The notes under the pieces: model-generated
The model's input: the letters and a program-made list of their open reading frames with translations, nothing else
The model's database searches: none
What the model was told of the DNA's origin: nothing
Assembly: GCA_919902965.1 (NCBI GenBank)
Contig: CAKKSJ010000308.1
Location: forward strand, 1 to 7,957
Length of the DNA: 7,957 nt
Direction: 5' to 3'
Source: Burkholderiales bacterium
GTDB taxonomy: Bacteria; Pseudomonadota; Gammaproteobacteria; Burkholderiales; SG8-39
Made by a program: the position numbers and the translations under genes
Shown: in pieces, positions 6,026 through 7,957 of the stretch
How the letters are laid out: every line of letters starts with the position of its first letter
How positions within the stretch are numbered: position 1 is the stretch's first letter

Positions 6026-6894
6026 CTGTGCACACGCAAGCGCAATACCGGCACGTACTGCTGCAAGCGGATTTCGACCGCTTCGCGAGACTTACCGGTG
6101 ACGACAATCCGATCCACTGCGATCCGGCATTCGCCGCGAAAAGCCATTTTGGCGCCACGGTTGCCCACGGCATGCTGCTCTACAGCTGCATCTGCAGGGA
6201 CCTCGCGGAAATGATGCAGGGGGCGGGCGTGGTGCAGCTGGAGCAGAACCTGATGTTTGCCAACCCGACCTTTGTCAACGACCCGATCACCGTGCGGCTG
6301 AGCGTCGAAGGCGAGGCCAGCGGCATTCTGGACATCGCCACCGACATCACCAAGCCCGGCCCCGATGGCGCGCCGCTGTTCACCGCGACGGGAACAACGC
6401 GCGTCCTTGCGGACCGCGTCGCCTTCCCCGGGGTCGCTGCGTTCGTGCCCAGTGCCCAGGCCGGCGACGCCGCCTTATACGGTTTGCGGCCGGGCATGAG
6501 GGCGAGCAGCGCGCGCGTGTTCTCGGTCGCCGATCTGGATGAATATGGTGATCTGGTGGGCGACCGCAATCCCATTTTCCGCGACGAGGGCGCCGCACGC
6601 TCGCGCGCTTACCGGGAGCGCATCGTGCCGGGGCCGTTGCTCGCGGGCATGTTCTCCGGCCTGCTCGGTACGCGCCTGCCGGGTCGCGGCACCGGCTGGA
6701 TGAAGCAGGCGCTGCGCTATCCGGCGCCGGCCTATCCAGGCGAAAAGCTGTCCGCGACCGTCGCCATCACGCGGCTGCGCGCGGACAAGGAACTGGTCAA
6801 TCTCTGCACCCGTGTCCTGGCTGCGGACGGTCGTGTCGTCTGCGACGGCGAGGCGCTGGTGCTGGTGCGCAATCTGGAGAACAAGCTGGAATGA
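6022..6894 (+). CDS. Double-hotdog MaoC-family (R)-specific enoyl-CoA hydratase-like protein
   Basis: Two hotdog domains in one 290-residue chain, the usual architecture for hydratase-2/MaoC proteins. Domain 1 (about 9-130) has the catalytic signature TGDDNPIHCDPAFA, with D27 and H32 as the Asp/His pair, followed by AHGML (48-52). Domain 2 (about 160-284) starts with FSVADLDEYGDLVGDRNPIF, where the repeated motif keeps D181 and N183 but has Phe186 in place of the catalytic His, then VPGPLLAGMF (202-211) in place of AHGML. Only one active site should therefore work. The expected reaction is reversible hydration of a trans-2-enoyl-CoA to the (R)-3-hydroxyacyl-CoA. The start is GTG 6022, overlapping the ligase stop (GTGA); GTG 6028 is an alternative that would remove two residues. 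The stop overlaps an ATG that opens a five-codon mini-ORF leading to the next gene. Confidence 0.88.
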   Translation: MTVHTQAQYRHVLLQADFDRFARLTGDDNPIHCDPAFAAKSHFGATVAHGMLLYSCICRDLAEMMQGAGVVQLEQNLMFANPTFVNDPITVRLSVEGEASGILDIATDITKPGPDGAPLFTATGTTRVLADRVAFPGVAAFVPSAQAGDAALYGLRPGMRASSARVFSVADLDEYGDLVGDRNPIFRDEGAARSRAYRERIVPGPLLAGMFSGLLGTRLPGRGTGWMKQALRYPAPAYPGEKLSATVAITRLRADKELVNLCTRVLAADGRVVCDGEALVLVRNLENKLE

Positions 6895-6908
6895 ACGACT
6901 TCGCATGA
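6891..6908 (+). CDS. Possible five-codon coupling mini-ORF (MNDFA)
   Basis: ATG 6891-6893 overlaps the MaoC gene stop (ATGA, 6891-6894) and reads MNDFA to a TGA at 6906-6908. That TGA itself overlaps the next ATG (6905-6907), again as ATGA. A GGAG at 6876-6879 is 11 bases upstream. A ribosome finishing the MaoC gene could thus pass by reinitiation through the mini-ORF to the condensing enzyme. The layout is seen directly; translation of the mini-ORF is inference, and it may be incidental. Confidence 0.3.
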   Translation: MNDFA

Positions 6909-7957
6909 ACGCTGCGCGCATGAACGAAGTCGGCATCCTTGGCTACGGCCTTTACCTGCCCCGGCATTACATGAGCGCGGCAGACATAGCGGCCGCGACC
7001 GGCGGTCGCTGGAGCGAAACGGCGGTGCGCGAGAAACTCGGCATCGTTCGCAAGACCGTGCCCGGGCCCGGCGACGGCACCCAGGAAATGGGCGCGCGCG
7101 CGGCGCAGGACGCCATCGCACGCAGTGGAATCGATCCGCAGGAGATCGATTTGGTCCTGTGCGTGGGCGAGGAGTGGAAGGAATATCCACTGACGACTTC
7201 GGCAACCTATATTCAGGCACGCATCGGCGCGCACCGCGCCTGGGGCATAGACATCCAGCAGCGCTGCAACACCACGGTGGCGGCGATTAAAATCGCCAAG
7301 GACATGATGTTATCCGACCCCGATATCGCCACGGTGCTGATCGTGGGGGGCTACCGCAATGGCGAATTGATCGACTATACCGATCCGGATGTGTCCTTCA
7401 TGTACGACCTGGCTACCGGCGCGGGCGCGCTGCTGCTGCGCCGCGGGCTTGGACGCAACCTGGTGCTGGGCTCGCACATCATCACCGATGGCTCCTTCGC
7501 GCGCGACACCGGTATGTACTATGGCGGCACCGAGCACCCGATCGAGGCGCTGCCGGAGCCGGAACTTGCGCAGTTGCGCGCCCGCGGAAACCGCAGCCTG
7601 CGCGTATTCGACGCTGAGCACATGAAATCCGGGCTCGACGCGGTTTCGCTGCGCAACTGGCTGGCGTGCATCGACAAGGCGCTGGTCAAGAGCCGGGCGA
7701 CGCGCGCGGATATCGATTATCTCAACGTGCTGCATTTCAAACGCTCGATGCACACGGGCATGCTCGAGATCCTCGGCCTCGCGCCGGAGCAGACTGTGTA
7801 TCTGGAGAACTACGGCCACCTCGGCCAGGTCGATTTCATGATCTCCCTGCACGAGGGGCTGCAGCAGAAAAAACTGAAGGACGGCGACCTGATGGTGGCC
7901 ATTGCCGCCGGAATCGGCTACGTATGGGGTGCGGTGGCGGTCCGCTGGGGCGCTTAA
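6905..7957 (+). CDS. FabH-like condensing enzyme (KAS III / HMG-CoA synthase superfamily)
   Basis: A thiolase-fold enzyme that uses an active-site cysteine to carry an acyl group and form (or cleave) a C-C bond. The 350 residues from ATG 6905 compare with 317 in E. coli FabH. The nucleophile is C121 in GIDIQQRCNTT, aligned with FabH C112. The first catalytic His is H277 in LNVLHFKRS, aligned with FabH H244. The third position is H305 in LENYGHLGQVD, where FabH has Asn274 (LDRHGNTSAAS). The C-terminus (AAGIGYVWGAVAVRW) is typical of FabH. W36 in GGRWSETAVREKLGI matches the CoA-binding Trp region. A later ATG at 6920 would give 345 residues and begins immediately before the homologous MNEVGILGYG; neither start has a good ribosome site. 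With no acyl carrier protein nearby, a CoA-linked catabolic or biosynthetic role is more likely than fatty acid synthesis initiation. The window ends at its stop codon. Confidence 0.85.
   Translation: MNAARMNEVGILGYGLYLPRHYMSAADIAAATGGRWSETAVREKLGIVRKTVPGPGDGTQEMGARAAQDAIARSGIDPQEIDLVLCVGEEWKEYPLTTSATYIQARIGAHRAWGIDIQQRCNTTVAAIKIAKDMMLSDPDIATVLIVGGYRNGELIDYTDPDVSFMYDLATGAGALLLRRGLGRNLVLGSHIITDGSFARDTGMYYGGTEHPIEALPEPELAQLRARGNRSLRVFDAEHMKSGLDAVSLRNWLACIDKALVKSRATRADIDYLNVLHFKRSMHTGMLEILGLAPEQTVYLENYGHLGQVDFMISLHEGLQQKKLKDGDLMVAIAAGIGYVWGAVAVRWGA

Noticed and set aside
1..7957. Mobile element, CRISPR array, phage or defence system
   Set aside because: No transposase, integrase, terminal inverted repeats, regularly spaced repeat array or defence-type domain is visible. 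All coding sequence is accounted for by the transporter and CoA enzymes.

Overview
The window is a single, tightly packed, plus-strand operon of eight protein-coding genes from a high-GC bacterium. Strong third-position G/C bias, canonical Shine-Dalgarno sites and the look of the proteins suggest a proteobacterium, most likely a betaproteobacterium of the kind that degrades aromatic or alicyclic acids. That placement is inference from style, not from a marker gene. No rRNA, tRNA, CRISPR array, insertion sequence, integrase or phage gene is visible.

Layout: positions 1-115 are a non-coding leader with two consecutive perfect hairpins (7-45 and 53-76) and three copies of an (A/G)TCCGCGC repeat. 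Next comes a complete branched-chain-amino-acid-type (HAAT/Liv) ABC transporter core in the order livG (116-877), livF (874-1611), livH (1621-2643), livM (2643-3713). The periplasmic binding protein that should supply its specificity is not in the window. Four acyl-CoA enzyme genes follow: a crotonase (3710-4489), an AMP-forming acyl-CoA ligase (4499-6025), a double-hotdog MaoC hydratase (6022-6894) and a FabH-like (KAS III/HMG-CoA-synthase superfamily) condensing enzyme (6905-7957). The window ends exactly on the last stop codon, so the operon may continue.

Every junction is either a stop/start overlap (ATGA, TAATG, GTGA) or a 9-10 base gap, so the genes are almost certainly co-transcribed and translationally coupled. 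The simplest reading is an uptake-and-activation module: the transporter imports a carboxylic acid (not necessarily an amino acid), the ligase makes its CoA thioester, the crotonase and MaoC protein rearrange or hydrate an unsaturated acyl-CoA, and the FabH-like enzyme makes or breaks a C-C bond. No acyl-CoA dehydrogenase, 3-hydroxyacyl-CoA dehydrogenase or classical thiolase is present, so the visible pathway is partial.

The enzymes depart from textbook versions in instructive ways. The crotonase lacks both hydratase glutamates but keeps a PDGG aspartate. The MaoC protein has one intact and one degenerate active site. The FabH-like enzyme shows Cys-His-His instead of the Cys-His-Asn of KAS III. 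A five-codon mini-ORF bridges the last two genes. These are the best leads for an undescribed pathway; nothing here shows a defence or mobile system.
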